A stretch of 64,000 nt of DNA from Chamaecyparis obtusa (GCA_027943335.1 BSBK01001119.1:537001-601000), one strand, 5' to 3'; counted from the stretch's first letter, positions 43,676 through 55,748 are shown. Notes: a model not told the origin generated them from the sequence alone. Numbers and translations are program-made.

Positions 43676-46600
43676 TTATGCCTGTTGCCTTTCCCATCTG
43701 GCATCTGTTATCAGCTTGACAACTTTGATGAATTTGGTGAGCTCCATCTTTGCTTTTATGGCTTCATCCAGAGTGATATTAAACCTCTCAATTTCTACTT
43801 CATTATTCTCATTAAGAAATGCCTCTTTCCAAGGCAAAAGAGGATCAAAATCCAATCTCCACTGGTCGAGACTCTTCATTGCACCATCTCCATCTTTAAT
43901 GGGAGGAATGAACCTATTGAAATCTAAGCCACACATGGCTACCTTAGCCTCAATCTAATTTGATTTGCATTTAAATAATGGTAGAATGGCCTTAACTCAA
44001 TTTATTTCTTCACCAACTTGTAGGACAAATTTTGGAATATTTGTTCTTAAAGATTGCACAACTGCTAATCTTTCAAAAAGAGGTGCCCTTACTGACGTAG
44101 TTGCATAATAGACATTCAAAATTGAAACATAACCATTCACTTCCACCTGCAAACTAGGCAATTTATTGTAAGCAGTAAAAACTATATCTGCTTTATCTTT
44201 AAGCACATCAATCCTATGCTGCAAAATATTTAATAGGATTTGTAGAATAGCCTCATTCTTTTCTAATCTTATTTTCTCAAGATTTGTAACAACCTCTTCT
44301 TCACTTATATCCTTGTTTTCTAATAGGGTAGGCTATTTTGGTGGTGTAGGGGTTACCACAGGAGTATTCATTATTTGTTGTTGCAAGTCCTCCATGGTTT
44401 TCTCCAAGGCCTTTTCCTTTATTATTCGTATATCCCTATCCTTCAAAAGTGCACTATAGTCCTCTAACAGGGAACCATACCTCTCTGATAATTACTTTGT
44501 CTTATCCTCCTTGAGCCTTGAAAAATGAGTTAGTACCTGAGATATCTCTAAATCCCCTTTATTGTGGATTGAACACACAATTTTTTCACCATCCAACTAT
44601 TCTTTAACATTCAAAACTTGGGGCTTCCTGTCTTTGGGATATAGGGTCCATAGAGCCAATGCCTAATTCCTTGGGATATACCCAAATCCTTTGATGATCT
44701 CTCCCACTTGTGTCTCTGAAGATAATGTTATATCATCCTGCCTCTTGATTTGATCAATGATAAAATCATAATATAAATTCTACCCAGGTACTAGTAACAT
44801 ATTATTAGCTCTGACCAATTGTCTAGCTTCCTTTGGGGTGATTGTCTCATATTCAGGGTCATACTCTCTTAGTGTTTGGACAACCTCATCAGGCACTTGA
44901 CCTTCCTCTGTAATCTAGACACTTGATGCAACTTGTTGTTGCTTATGCCATATTAAGAATCTCTTGAATTCATCTGACTTAATAAAATTGTTATCCTTCA
45001 AGAATTCATCTTGCTCTATCATTCTTTCATCTTGGCAAAGGGCCAAGGGTAACTCAACCTCTTCATTTTCAAGTTTTTGTTTTTCCTTCTCCTCTCTTAT
45101 TTTCTTCCTCAACTCGTGGTTATGAACAACTTTTCCAGTGAAGAGGGCTCCCACCCTATCCTTTTTCCTTGCTTGAGAAGATTCTCCAGCTAGCAACTTT
45201 TGCTTTTTTGCAGGAGGCTCATTTGTATCTTGGGAGCTATGTAGTTCAGTTAAGTCAACAACTACATTCTCACCAGTCTCATGTTTTTCAGATATTATTT
45301 ATTCCAAAGCAGGGATGCTATGTACCGAGAAGCTACCATCACTGTCTTCATCACATTCTGACTTAGAGTGGACATCTTTCCTTCCTTCTTTCTCATCAAT
45401 CTGATCCTCAAAAGTCCTCATCAATGTGTTAAACTGGGCCATCATTTTCTCTAGCCTTTGGAGATAAGGAAATGTGGGGAAGAAGCCACTGAATGCCAAT
45501 CCTTTTTGCTTCAATTATTTCTCCATGGCATATAACTCATTTATCTGGTCAGCTCTTCTTACCACCTCTTCCTCGTCTATTATATTTCTTATTACATCCT
45601 CTTCAGGATATTCTTCATGTCTTCTATTGAAAGGGATGCTAGGGGTATAATATTTTCTAGCAACAATCAGGAATCCCTCTGTATCAACATATATGTAAGA
45701 AGCAACGTGAATTTTAAACTGCCCTAACCAATCATTCACCTGATTAAATGAATTCTTGTCTAGTGTGAAATTATGCACCTTGAAGTGCCTTGGAGTGAAG
45801 GTTCCTTTTTTATGTGGAGCCAGGTGCTCCTTATCAGTCAGCATAAGCTGCCAGATGAATTCTAAGAATGAAACCCTAGGTGGAATAGAGAATGGAAGAA
45901 TGTGGGGGGGCTGAGGGCATCCATAGACCCTAATCATTGTGTAGCCTTTTTCATAGTAAAAATCTCCCCAATTATGACCCTTGGTCCACTTATAAACAAA
46001 TTATTGGGGCCTTATCAGCTCCAGAACCTTAGTTGACAACCTTGATGTCGTACTCTCTTAGTGTTTGGATAACGTACCTCTTTGATAATTACTTTGTCTT
46101 ATCCTCCTTGAGCCTTGAAAAATGAGTTAGTACCTGAGATATCTCTAAAGCCCCTTTATTGTGGATTGAACACACAATTTTTTCACCATCCAACTATTCT
46201 TTAACATTCAAAACTTGGGGCTTCCTGTCTTTGGGATATAGGGTCCATAGAGCCAATGCCTAATTCCTTGGGCTATACCCAAATCCTTTGATGATCTCTC
46301 CCACTTGTGTCTCTGAAGACAATGTTATATCATCCTGCCTCTTGATTTGATCAATGATAAAATCATAATATAAATTCTACCCAGGTACTAGTAACATATT
46401 ATTAGCTCTGACCAATTGTCTAGCTTCCTTTGGGGTGATTGTCTCATATTCAGGGTCATACTCTCTTAGTGTTTGGATAACATCATCAGGCACTTGACCT
46501 TCCTATGTAATTTGGACATTTAATGCAACCTGTTGTTGCTTATGCCATATTAAGAAGCTCTTGAATTCATCTGACTTAATAAAATTGTCATCCTTCAAGA

Positions 46601-48637
46601 ATGCATCTTGCTCTATCTTTCATCTTGGGAAAGGGCCAATGGAAACTCAACCTCTTCATTTTTAAGTTTTTGTTTTTTCTTCTCCTCTCTTATTTTCTTC
46701 CTCAACTCGTGGTTGTGAACAGCTTTTCTAGTGAAGAGGGCTCCCACCTTATCCTTTTTCCTTGCTTGAGAAGATTCTCCAGCAAGCAACTTTTGCTTTT
46801 TTGCAGGAGGCTCATTTGTATCTTGGGAGCTATGTATTTTAGTTAAATCAAAAATTACATTCTCACCAGTCTCATGTTTTTTACATATTATTTGTTCCAA
46901 AGTAGGGATGCTGTGTACCGAGAAGCCACCATCACTGTCTTCATCACATTTTGACTTAGAGTGGACATCTTTCCTTCCTTCTTTCTCATCAATCTGATCC
47001 TCAAAAGTCCTCATCAATGTGTTAAACTGGGCCATCATTTGCTCTAGCCTTTGGAGATAAGGCAATGTGGGGAAGAAGCTAGTGAATGCCAATCCTTTTT
47101 TCTTCAATTGTTTCTCCATGGCATATAACTCATTTATCTAGTCAGCTCTTCTTACCACCTCTTCCTCCTCTATTATATTTCTTATTACATCCTCTTCAGG
47201 ATTTTCTTCACGTCTTCTATTGAAAGGGATGCTAGGGGTATAATATTTTCTAGCAACAATCATGAATCCCTCTGTATCAACATATCTGTAAGAAGCAACA
47301 TGCATTTTAAACTTCCCTAACCAATCATTCACCTGATTAAAGACATTCTTTCCTATTGTGAAATTATGCACCTTGAAGTGCCTTGGAGTGAAGGTTCCTT
47401 TTGTATGTGGAGCTAGGTGCTCCCTATCAGTCAACATAAGCTGCTAGATGAATTCTAAGAATGCAAAGCTCGGTGGAATAGAGAATGGAAGAATGTGGGG
47501 GGGCTGAGGGCATCCATAGACCCTAATCATTGTGTAGCGTTTTTCATAGTAAAAATCTCCCCAATTATAACCCTTGGTCCACTTATCAACAAATTGTTGG
47601 GGCCTTATCAGCTGCAGAACCTTAGTTGACAACCTTGAAAGATTTAGTCCCAAACTGAGGAGGATAGGCTGAACTATCCAATTCTGGAATCTACATAAAT
47701 CATATCTTGAGGAAGGACTCCAAGTGCTTATCCAAAACTATACTAGATTTGGTTGTCCCTTCCACATCATTTGTGGCTCGAGGCCCTCCAGGTCCATGAT
47801 GTCATAATTGAAAAACAAGATAAGATGCATTAACAAGGAATAATGCATAAACCTAGGTGAAGAACCAGATGTATGATTCTTCAATGCTTGTAAACCCTCA
47901 TGCATTTTATTGATTATATAAACTATGTAATCATATCCTTTAGTCACATGAAGACTCTGGGAGTCCAGTACCATCATCAGGATGTTTGAAGTAATCTTCT
48001 CCCCACCATCAACCCCTAGAACTTTGCATAATTTATATGCAATATACTTCATATAAAAACATAGATCTTTGTAGCAAAATGGGGTTGACTCGGCCATTGG
48101 TGCAATGTAATTTCTATTCTCCTGGGGAACATGGTTTTGAATTTCTTTTGCTACCACAACAAACTCCCTAACGTATTTATTGGCTTGGGCCTGCAAATTA
48201 ATTTATGTAGCCATAGGGATCTAGAAATGAAAGGCTCTCATGAAGGAATTCTGGTCAAGTGTGACCAGAGGAGAGCCATCACCCTTCCTAATTGTTCTTG
48301 ATAGGGGACCATATCTATGAGACAAAATAATTAAAACATCTATGTCTAGGAAAACCTCTGGGACAATCAATTTTTCCAACCCTGATGTCCAAGGGTTTGA
48401 AACGGGGACCGGGCTATCATAATTTTTATAAAAATATTTTAACAAACACATGCTGGTGACACCGAGAGTTTTTGCATCTCTACAGTATGTGAGCTCGTCA
48501 ACAAAACACTCATCACTAACCTTTTTGTTCTGTGATGACTTGGGCAGTAAGGTGAGGAATTCATCCGAGAAGCTCTCCTTGGCTTTTTCCTTGGTACCCT
48601 TGTTGGTAGAGGCCTCACTGACTGATAATTGACTCAT
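43676..48637 (-). pseudogene. LTR-borne ORF of E3i (5' LTR copy), decayed and partly duplicated
   Basis: Homologue of the frame at 29872-33235. It starts at ATG 48637 (MSQLSVSEASTNKG). Pieces lie at 48637-48221, 48196-47738, 47653-47444, 47437-47138 and 47119-46613; the sequence then restarts at 45937-45515 because of the 1.6 kb tandem duplication and runs on through 45514-45299, 45196-44915, 44224-43997 and 43936-43676. Several stops in one copy correspond to glutamine codons in another, for example RRADQINELY at about 45545 versus a TAG in the other two copies. That shows the ancestral frame was open. Function unknown. Confidence 0.7.
44480..47640. repeat. 1.6 kb tandem duplication inside the E3i 5' LTR
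   Basis: Segment 44480-46045 is repeated as about 46075-47640 (offset about 1.6 kb), with a junction near 46045-46075. Both carry the same middle and C-terminal part of the LTR ORF. The 3' LTR has one copy, so the duplication arose after insertion or during replication. Confidence 0.85.
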
Positions 48638-50710
48638 CTATTCTGAGAATTCAAACTCTGCTACAAATTTTGAATGTACTAAACGTTGAAACTACTCTAG
48701 AAATCTCAAGAAATTTTATCGCCTTGGCTCTTCTAAATGCTTGGTAATTCAAAATGAGTGATGACCAACTATATTTATCTTGTAGAATTGAATGCAGTGT
48801 TTTGTTAGAGATTGAAAATCTGAAAATCATGTCACTTCTGCCATTACTTGGCACGCTCAGAACTTAATTCACTAGCTGTAAGCCAAGAAAATGACAGGTA
48901 ATCAAAATTTAATTTTTTGGCTACCTAGTGACTACAGCACTTTCTTGTAATCGTTGAAAAATTTGGCACTTCCTTAATAGTTTCAGGGATCTAGCGACTA
49001 AAGATAACTTTAGTCATTTAATAACTTTTTTTCTTCTTGAGACGTGGTGACTATAGTGAGAAATCATAGTCGTTGAATAACTTGAACTTTACCAAATTTA
49101 TCTAGAGACTGGGCGACCCATTGTCATTTTAATTTTTCAATTATGAGACTTGGAAACTATAGTCAATCTTTTAGTCATTGCAAAAATCATCTCTTTTAAT
49201 TTTATCTTGAGACCTGGTGACCTCGGTAAATTAGGAGATCTAGTGATTGCAAAGAATCTCCTAGTCATTGAAGCACATTGATTTTTGAAAATTCTTCTTG
49301 ATACTTCCTGAATTACGCATTTGGAGATTTAGCGACTGAAGACAAAAAAAATTTGATTTATTTCTCTTGGAGATCTAGTGAATATAATCTAGTCCTTGTA
49401 TTTTCTTATTTCCTTTCTAACTTTGTTGACCAATCAGAGAAAGAGACGTCACAAAATCTGGCAAATAGATACTCATATTTTTTAACTTTTTTGTCCTTGG
49501 TCAACTTTTAACCTTCAACCATTCGGTGATTGCATTACTGAAAATAGTCTCCCAATCGCTGAGTAATTTCTTTAACTTGGGTTTGATTCATAGATTGGGT
49601 GACAAAGTAAATCTCAAGGTCGCTGGAACATTTTATAATCCATGGTTTGACTCTGAGACTACGTGACCACCACCTGATCAAAATTAAATCAACGATTGGA
49701 AATTGCTATTTGATGATCCTTCTCTTAACTCACTATCATCTGGCGACCACACGACTAAAGACATCTCCTGGTCACTAGTCATTTATGTTAACTCTAGTTA
49801 AAACTAGAGATTGTGCAAACACCTTTATTATCCAAGTCACCAGAGAATTTGCTTAACCTTGGTCAAGGTAATGAGATTAAATATCAACCGTTGATCAATC
49901 CTTCATCTAACAGTTCCCGCTAAGTCACAATACCTTTCATGACTAAACCGTTGCATTAAGAGACTTAGAGATAACTGTGTTGTTGAATTGCTGACTTCTT
50001 GAAACATAACCATCAGAATTAAGAGAACACTTGACCATTGAAATCACCAAGTCACTGGATAAAAGAAATAACTGCTAAATAACTTAGAGATCTGGCAACC
50101 CGCATAAAATAGACCGCTACCTTGCATTTGGAGACTTAGCGACCAAAGGAGAACCTCATAATCGCTGAATACTATATCAATTCTTTATTTCTTTCAGAGA
50201 TCACCTGACTAAAGGTATTTTGATCCGAAAATAAGGTGACTATAGTTGCTTTACAAATATTTATCATAGTAGTCACCAGACCTCACAATAAACATCTAGA
50301 GACTTGGCAACTGAAGACAAGCACAGAGTCATGAAAATACAAGGAATATTATTTCATCCTAAGGAAATTGCGCGACAAAGGGTTTCAGGTAATCACAAAA
50401 CTAAAGGGAATATGCCAAACACATTGTGAGACTATGCGACTAACTGAGGAAATAAAAGCGCACATGTTTTAAGAGGCTGTTAAGTGATTTTGAAAAAGGT
50501 AACAACCGAATAGACTTGGTTAAGCAATTTTAGGGCTTTTTTGGTTTTTCAAAGACAATTAAACCTAGCACTTAGGGTTCTTCATATTTTAACAAATTTT
50601 TCAACTCTGAGACTGAAAAATGCTGGAGAGCAATTCATGACACTCAGGGAAAACCCTCAAAAATCAAAATTTTGAAGGCAGAACTTTAAAAACCAAGAAA
50701 CCAACCAACA

Positions 50711-50715
50711 CATCC
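50711..50715. repeat. E3i target site duplication, right
   Basis: CATCC, pairing with CATCT at 28409-28413. The E3 gag frame reads on from one side to the other when one copy of this site is counted. Confidence 0.75.
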
Positions 50716-51142
50716 CAAGAAGGGATTGAGCATGAAGGAAGGGATAAGAACCAATCCCTTGCACTATGTGAAAGATATTGGACAAGAAACCTCATGGAAA
50801 CATCCTCATTCTCAACAACCATTTCATAAAATATATCCATGAGATTATCCACATGCTGGCTTTCTCAAACTGATCCATCAACCATAAATCTTGGCAAGCC
50901 TTCCCCATCCTCAGTAGAAAAATCATTGGGGGCACCTTCAATGCCATTAAAAAAAGGGCTTGTATTCCTCCATAAGTAACTTCCCACTATCACTCATCCC
51001 TTTACACTAGTGCTGAACACTTGATGGGGAGACATTCTTCACAATTGATTTTCATAAAAGAAAGGCACATGAAAATCAAAATACTTGGAGGTACTGTAGT
51101 TGAAACTTGACTTGTTGACTGGGAAGTAGGGTAGATGTAGAG

Positions 51143-51147
51143 CCTTC
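51143..51147. repeat. Solo LTR target site duplication, left
   Basis: CCTTC, identical to 52760-52764. Confidence 0.75.
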
Positions 51148-52759
51148 TGAATAGTGGTGATTTGGAATCACCACTATTTGTGTATGTGTGTGGGGAAAAT
51201 GTAAGATTCACTCCTAAATCCAAATTCTCAAAAGAGAGATCCAATTTGATCAACCAAGAGGTTAATACACAATCAAATCAATCTATGAAGAATATGAAAA
51301 AGAGAGAGAAACCCTATAATTCCCTATAGTTGGATTAAGCTTGAAATCTGAAATAATTGAAGTGCAAATACTAACCTTGAATTAGGGCAGATCTGGAAAA
51401 TGCTAAATTCTGGCTTTTGTATGAACTTTTTGAAGATTCCGTCACCTGTTTTGGACTGGAAATGTTGAGGCGGACAAAAACTAGAAATCTTTTCTCCAAA
51501 TTCACACAGGTCGACTTTGACCTTTTAAAAGGTCAAAGACCACATTATTTATTTTAAGTCTGATTTTGGTTCTGTTCGCAGATCCTGAAAGATTGCCGAA
51601 AAGGGTATCCGAATTTGCTCTCAGATCTGAGATTTCACACCTGTACCTGCAAGAAAAATGGTGTTTTATTTGTTTGGGGGGGTTTTCCTTGGTCAAACCC
51701 CAGTTTGGAATCAACCTTAATATTGAAATTGAAATAGGAGAATGCTAGCAAGTAGTAGAAATGAATCTAACAATGAAGCTATGCAATTCAATAGATATGC
51801 TAATGTATTTGGAATGTAATCAAATATATTGATATGAAAGCTTGAACATAACATCATCAAAGCTCCATGATTGTATGCTTGAAATCCACCTTGAGGAAAT
51901 AATGATATGGATCTTGACGATGAACAAAGGATCTTGAAGGAAGATCACACCACCATGGTGGCTAGATCTAGGGTTTGAATGATAGATCTTGAATGCTTGA
52001 GCCAAATCCCTTCAATAGCTTGAATGCTTGAATCCTTGATCTTCAATGGAGAACTTGGATGAAGAAGAAGAATTGAATGCTTGCTTGATCACCTTGAGAA
52101 CTTGAGAGCTTGAGCATGAAAAATTGATGTTGGAGTGATATCAAAATGAGAGAGGAAGGCCTCCTTTTATAGTGATCTAGGGCACACTCCTCTAGATGGG
52201 CCACCTTGGAGAATTAAATCCCAATTAGGTCCTCACCTTTAGAAAATATACCTTGATTAAATACCATTAAAGGATTTATCATTTCAGAGCTTGAAACAAC
52301 CGACCAGGAAGTGGGAAATAATTATCCCAAAAGATAAATTACCGAAAAATGAAACTTTGAAATCCTGATAGGAAGAGGTCACGGTCGAGGTCGACCCTAA
52401 CCTTAGACCCTAACTTTGCCAGATTCTGCCACAGGAGTTCCAGGGGTGCCAGGAACTTAGAAATTGATGTCTGAATAGGACCCAGTGTCAGGAACAGACA
52501 GAAAATCCTTAGAATGATGTGATGAAGGACTAGGAGGTCTCATTTCTGAATCCTACCTAGAAAATGGAGTCATGGAAGGAGGAAAATTAGGAAAGTCCTT
52601 AAGACCTTAACCCTAATTTCACCTAGAATGCAGAAATCAAGTGCAGAGAAGAAGTGGAAGACAAGGGAGAATGCAAAGATGCCAATCATGACCCTAAACC
52701 ACTTACTTAGAGGGAAAAACACTCTTAACATGGAAGTGCTTCCATTTTAAGATGATACA
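51148..52759 (-). mobile_element. Solo LTR in E3 gag
   Basis: 1612 bp from TGAATAGTGG (51148) to GATGATACA (52759), i.e. TGTATCATC...CTATTCA on the minus strand, flanked by CCTTC on both sides. The U3 start (TGTATCATCTTAAAATGG) resembles the E1, E2 and E4 LTR starts. A TATA box TATAAAAGG lies at 52163-52171 (minus). No internal sequence is present, so it is what remains after recombination between two LTRs. It separates the E3 gag start codon from the rest of gag. Confidence 0.75.
51150..51178. repeat. Perfect 13-bp inverted repeat at the solo LTR terminus
   Basis: AATAGTGGTGATT (51150-51162) and AATCACCACTATT (51166-51178) with a 3-base loop. It lies 2 bases from the LTR end, a place where E1, E2 and E4 have a CACACA end instead. 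Confidence 0.85.
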
Positions 52760-52777
52760 CCTTCTTTGTAGCTCCAT
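52760..52777 (-). pseudogene. gag: E3 gag start segment
   Basis: ATG at 52775-52777 begins MELQR on the minus strand and runs into the CCTTC duplication; without the solo LTR the frame joins that of 51142 downward. The 190 bp between this ATG and the primer site is a plausible short leader. Confidence 0.6.
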
Positions 52778-52966
52778 TAGGTTCTTTTCTCGTAGAGTCA
52801 CCACCTCCTTGAAGAGGAAAATATTTTACTTATTTTTGTATTCCTTTCCAGCCAACCAAAACTTCACCAGGATCTTAAAAAATATTTATTAAAACTGTGT
52901 TATTTATGACAAATTTATAACACCACAGGTATCAAATTGGATTTATCATGATTGTATCATCTCTAA

Positions 52967-52984
52967 TCCCCAGCTGAGTCACCA
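52967..52984 (-). promoter_or_regulatory. Primer binding site of E3, tRNA-Arg type
   Basis: TGGTGACTCAGCTGGGGA on the minus strand, 3 bases from the 5' LTR. It differs at two places from the complement of the plant tRNA-Arg 3' end as I recall it (TGGCGACTCCGCTGGGGA). One difference, CG to TG, is typical decay. Confidence 0.8.
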
Positions 52985-52987
52985 TTT

Positions 52988-55743
52988 TGTTGTTTCCTTT
53001 TCTTTCTACTTACAGATTTACAATATGATTGACAAACAAATGTCTCTGACTATTGTAACCCACTCCAAATTTGACAAGAAAAAGGTCCAATTAACAAGGA
53101 TGTCTCTGACTCGTGTAACCCACTCCAAATTTGACAAGAAAAAGGTCCAATTAACAAGGACTAGGATATTAGTCCTCCTACACTTTGAGCCTTAATGCTC
53201 AGATAGGTGTACCTTGGATTCACTTCTTAAAGGAATTAGTAAATATTAAGCATTAACACCCTCGACACATTGATTTAAAGATTTTATCATTTAAAAGTTG
53301 ATTGATGATAAAGAACTACTTCCTGAGAACATATCAGTGTCTTATCCTAGGGTATAGAGTGAAATATAACATACATCAACATAAAACTTAACTCAAACAC
53401 ATCCAAATCTAGAATAAGTGCTTTGCCTATTATTTCTTTCACTCTTACATTCAGACATCATATTCTCATAAGAACTATAAATTCCCCGAATCTATCCTTA
53501 AGAATTTAATCCTTCCTTGAAGGAACTCAAGAACAACTTCACAATCTACTTTGTAAACCATATATTAAATTTCTTTGCAACATTAACATATAAGAATTCA
53601 AGATCAAAACAAGAAGACATTCACAAATCTAAGATGGAATTCAAGTGTATTCTCATTAAAATTTTCAATATCAATACATTGAAAATGACAAAATGCTAGA
53701 ACCAAACCCTAGATCCAAGCTCTCTCTATTTAGTTACCAATTTCACCATCCTTTGAAAAATACAACAAGATGCTATATGTAGTCACTAGTCATCTTGGGA
53801 TCCCTAAAAATCAGGATGCAACAAGCTACAAATGACTAGGACAGGGTTAGGGTTTCCAACAACCACACCAACTAGGTTCAATCGAGAAATTACTACAGAG
53901 AAGACATGCTAGGCAACCTAGAGAATTCAGGTCCAAATTGATCTTTATTTATGGCCAAAATCCCAACTGGTACATTAGGGACTGGGAATTGCATCATTTC
54001 ATCTCCTTGTTTACTTCACTTGCATAATAAATTGAATGACTGATTCACCCATTTTTCCATGGCATGGACATCCTTCACAGACAAGTATCATTTTTGGACC
54101 ATACTGTGATAGTGGACAAGATCAAATCAAGTAGATCGGTTGCCCATGCATTTAATAACCAGTCCTTTACTTGCAAAAAACCCTTAAGCAATTTAAATCT
54201 GTGGTAGCAATGGTCAATTGGTCAAGTTTAAAATAGGACCGTTGATCTCTATCCTTTCCCAACATATCAGACGGTCCTCATTAATCATCAAACAGTCAAC
54301 TAAGCTTTTTAAAATCAACCGACCACATCATCTTTTCCTAGCAACCAATCAGAAATGAGCACATTAGCAACATTGGCAACTAGACTCGCTTTATCATTTG
54401 CTTCTCTCATCGAATGACCGACACAAATTTGCGATCACTATCTATCCTACATCTTCTTTTTAAGGCATCACGCCCACCGTTAGATCATTCTGCCCTTTAC
54501 TCTTTAACCACATGAAGCACTCTTAAACCCTAATTCATCTAGAGATCACACGAATAAAGCATTCGCGAGATCGCCCAATATTTTCATTAATTGGGATCTT
54601 ATCTGGAGAACACGTGACCAATGTCTGATCTAAATTACATCAATGGCTACCGCTGAATCACTAGATGTTAGAAGACTTAGCCATTTCATTGCATGACTTA
54701 GAGATAACTGTGTTCGCTGGATTGCTAAATGCTAAGGCACTAACCACCATAATTAGGAGATGGTGCGAACACTTAGTTTCTAAATCACTGAATCTTTGAC
54801 TTAACCACTGTACCAAGACTTGATGCTGACCCTTGACTTAACCCAGGCCATCTGGAGAATAAGTGACTGAAGAAAACTCAAAGTCGTTGGATATTTGTGT
54901 TGACTATGATCCCATTCTGAGAATACACACCAGCTGCCAATCAAGATCTACATCAACAACTCATATTTAAATGTCAAGTCTTATCTTAACTCATCTCTTT
55001 TTCTAGCAAACACACGACTGAAGCCATCTCTAATTCATTGAAGGTTTGACTTAACTAGGGTTTGGTTCAGAGATTGCACGAACAAAGGCATTCACTAAGT
55101 CACCAAATATTTTCTTAACCCTGAGTTACATTAAGAGAACAAGCGCTAGCCATCGATCCTTGTAATCATCCATGGTCCTTGCTTGATCGCTGAATATTTT
55201 TAGACTTGACCGCTTCATTACAAGATTTAGCGATAGAAGGAAAACTTAACTATTCACCAGATCGCCTGATGTTAGGAACATAACCGCCAAGATCAGGAGA
55301 ACACACGAACACTCGGTCACCAAGTCACTAAGCAAAAACCACTAACTACTAGAAATTAAGAGATCATGCGAACAAAGGAAAATAAAAGGCATGTGCACAA
55401 ACAAGAGTTAAGTGGCCCAAAAAAAGGAAATGAAGAAATAGATCTGGCTAGGGTTTTGGACTTAGACAATTTTTATGAAACCCTTGGACATGGAATAAAC
55501 CCTATTTCTCAGAACTTCAAATAGCCATATCTCTTTGGTTTTTGCATTAAAATTCTTGTGTTTAGAACTGGAGCTTGCAAACACCATAAACTATCCTTGA
55601 CTAAGTTCGCAAGCTACAAAATATCATATATCTTCTTTTCCGATCAAAACAAGTTTGCAGTAGGACATGGAAATTTCACAGGGTTTTAGCAAGATAAGAC
55701 CATCTTCTTAGGATTTTATCAATGACAGGAAAATGGCCTAACA
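52988..55743 (-). mobile_element. E3 5' LTR
   Basis: 2756 bp, TGTTAGGCC...AACAACA on the minus strand. It is longer than the 3' LTR because of a 60-bp tandem duplication (53041-53160). Flanked on the outside by TAGGG. Confidence 0.92.
53041..53160. repeat. 60-bp tandem duplication in E3 5' LTR
   Basis: Two adjacent 60-bp copies differing only at CTATT versus CTCGT. The 3' LTR has one copy (about 24142-24200). Confidence 0.85.
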
Positions 55744-55748
55744 TAGGG
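55744..55748. repeat. E3 target site duplication, right
   Basis: TAGGG, identical to 24080-24084. Confidence 0.85.

Larger units (their letters stand above)
28414..50710 (-). mobile_element. E3i: nested autonomous-type Ogre-like retrotransposon, 22.3 kb
   Basis: Minus-strand element inserted into the E3 gag gene. It has LTRs 42219-50710 (5', 8.5 kb) and 28414-34848 (3', 6.4 kb), termini TGTT...AACA, near-matching 5-bp duplications and a tRNA-Arg-type primer site. It carries a full gag-protease-aRNaseH-RT-RNaseH-integrase set in one frame interrupted by stop codons. Size, very long LTRs and tRNA-Arg priming are as known for Ogre elements. Two oddities: the archaeal-type RNase H lies before the reverse transcriptase, and each LTR carries a long ORF. 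Confidence 0.92.
42219..50710 (-). mobile_element. E3i 5' LTR, 8.5 kb, ORF-bearing, with internal duplication
   Basis: Starts TGTTGGTTGG on the minus strand at 50710 and ends CTAACA next to the primer site. It exceeds the 3' LTR by 2.06 kb: a tandem duplication of about 1.6 kb (44480-47640) plus about 0.46 kb (49500-49965) absent from the 3' LTR. TATA-like site at 43230-43237. Confidence 0.9.
50711..51147 (-). pseudogene. gag: E3 gag, N-terminal and capsid part
   Basis: Continues from the start codon at 52777, from which it is cut off by a solo LTR. Visible: LYIYPTSQSTSQVS and TVPPSILIF (51140-51065) and, in another frame after a small shift, LPRFMVDGSV and the capsid motif EDVSMRFLVQYLSHSARDWF ... 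SIPSW (50790-50711), which matches gag of E3i (KLFVQSLTKDSRYWFRNLP, SIGSW). The frame stops abruptly at the E3i target duplication. The rest of the gene lies at 26980-28413. Confidence 0.8.
24085..55743 (-). mobile_element. E3: outer non-autonomous Ogre-like LTR retrotransposon
   Basis: An element on the minus strand with LTRs 52988-55743 (5') and 24085-26778 (3'), perfect 5-bp flanking duplication TAGGG, a tRNA-Arg-type primer site (52967-52984) and a gag-type ORF. It spans 31.7 kb because it holds the 22.3 kb element E3i and a 1.6 kb solo LTR; its own length is about 7.7 kb. No protease, reverse transcriptase or integrase is visible, so it is non-autonomous. LTR termini (TGTT...AACA), primer site, pre-LTR motif and U3 motif array are shared with E3i. 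Confidence 0.92.

Noticed and set aside
53041..53160. 60-bp duplication as a formatting or assembly artefact
   Set aside because: The copies differ at two bases and the LTR length difference (62 bp) agrees with it; a real tandem duplication is more likely, though reads would settle it.
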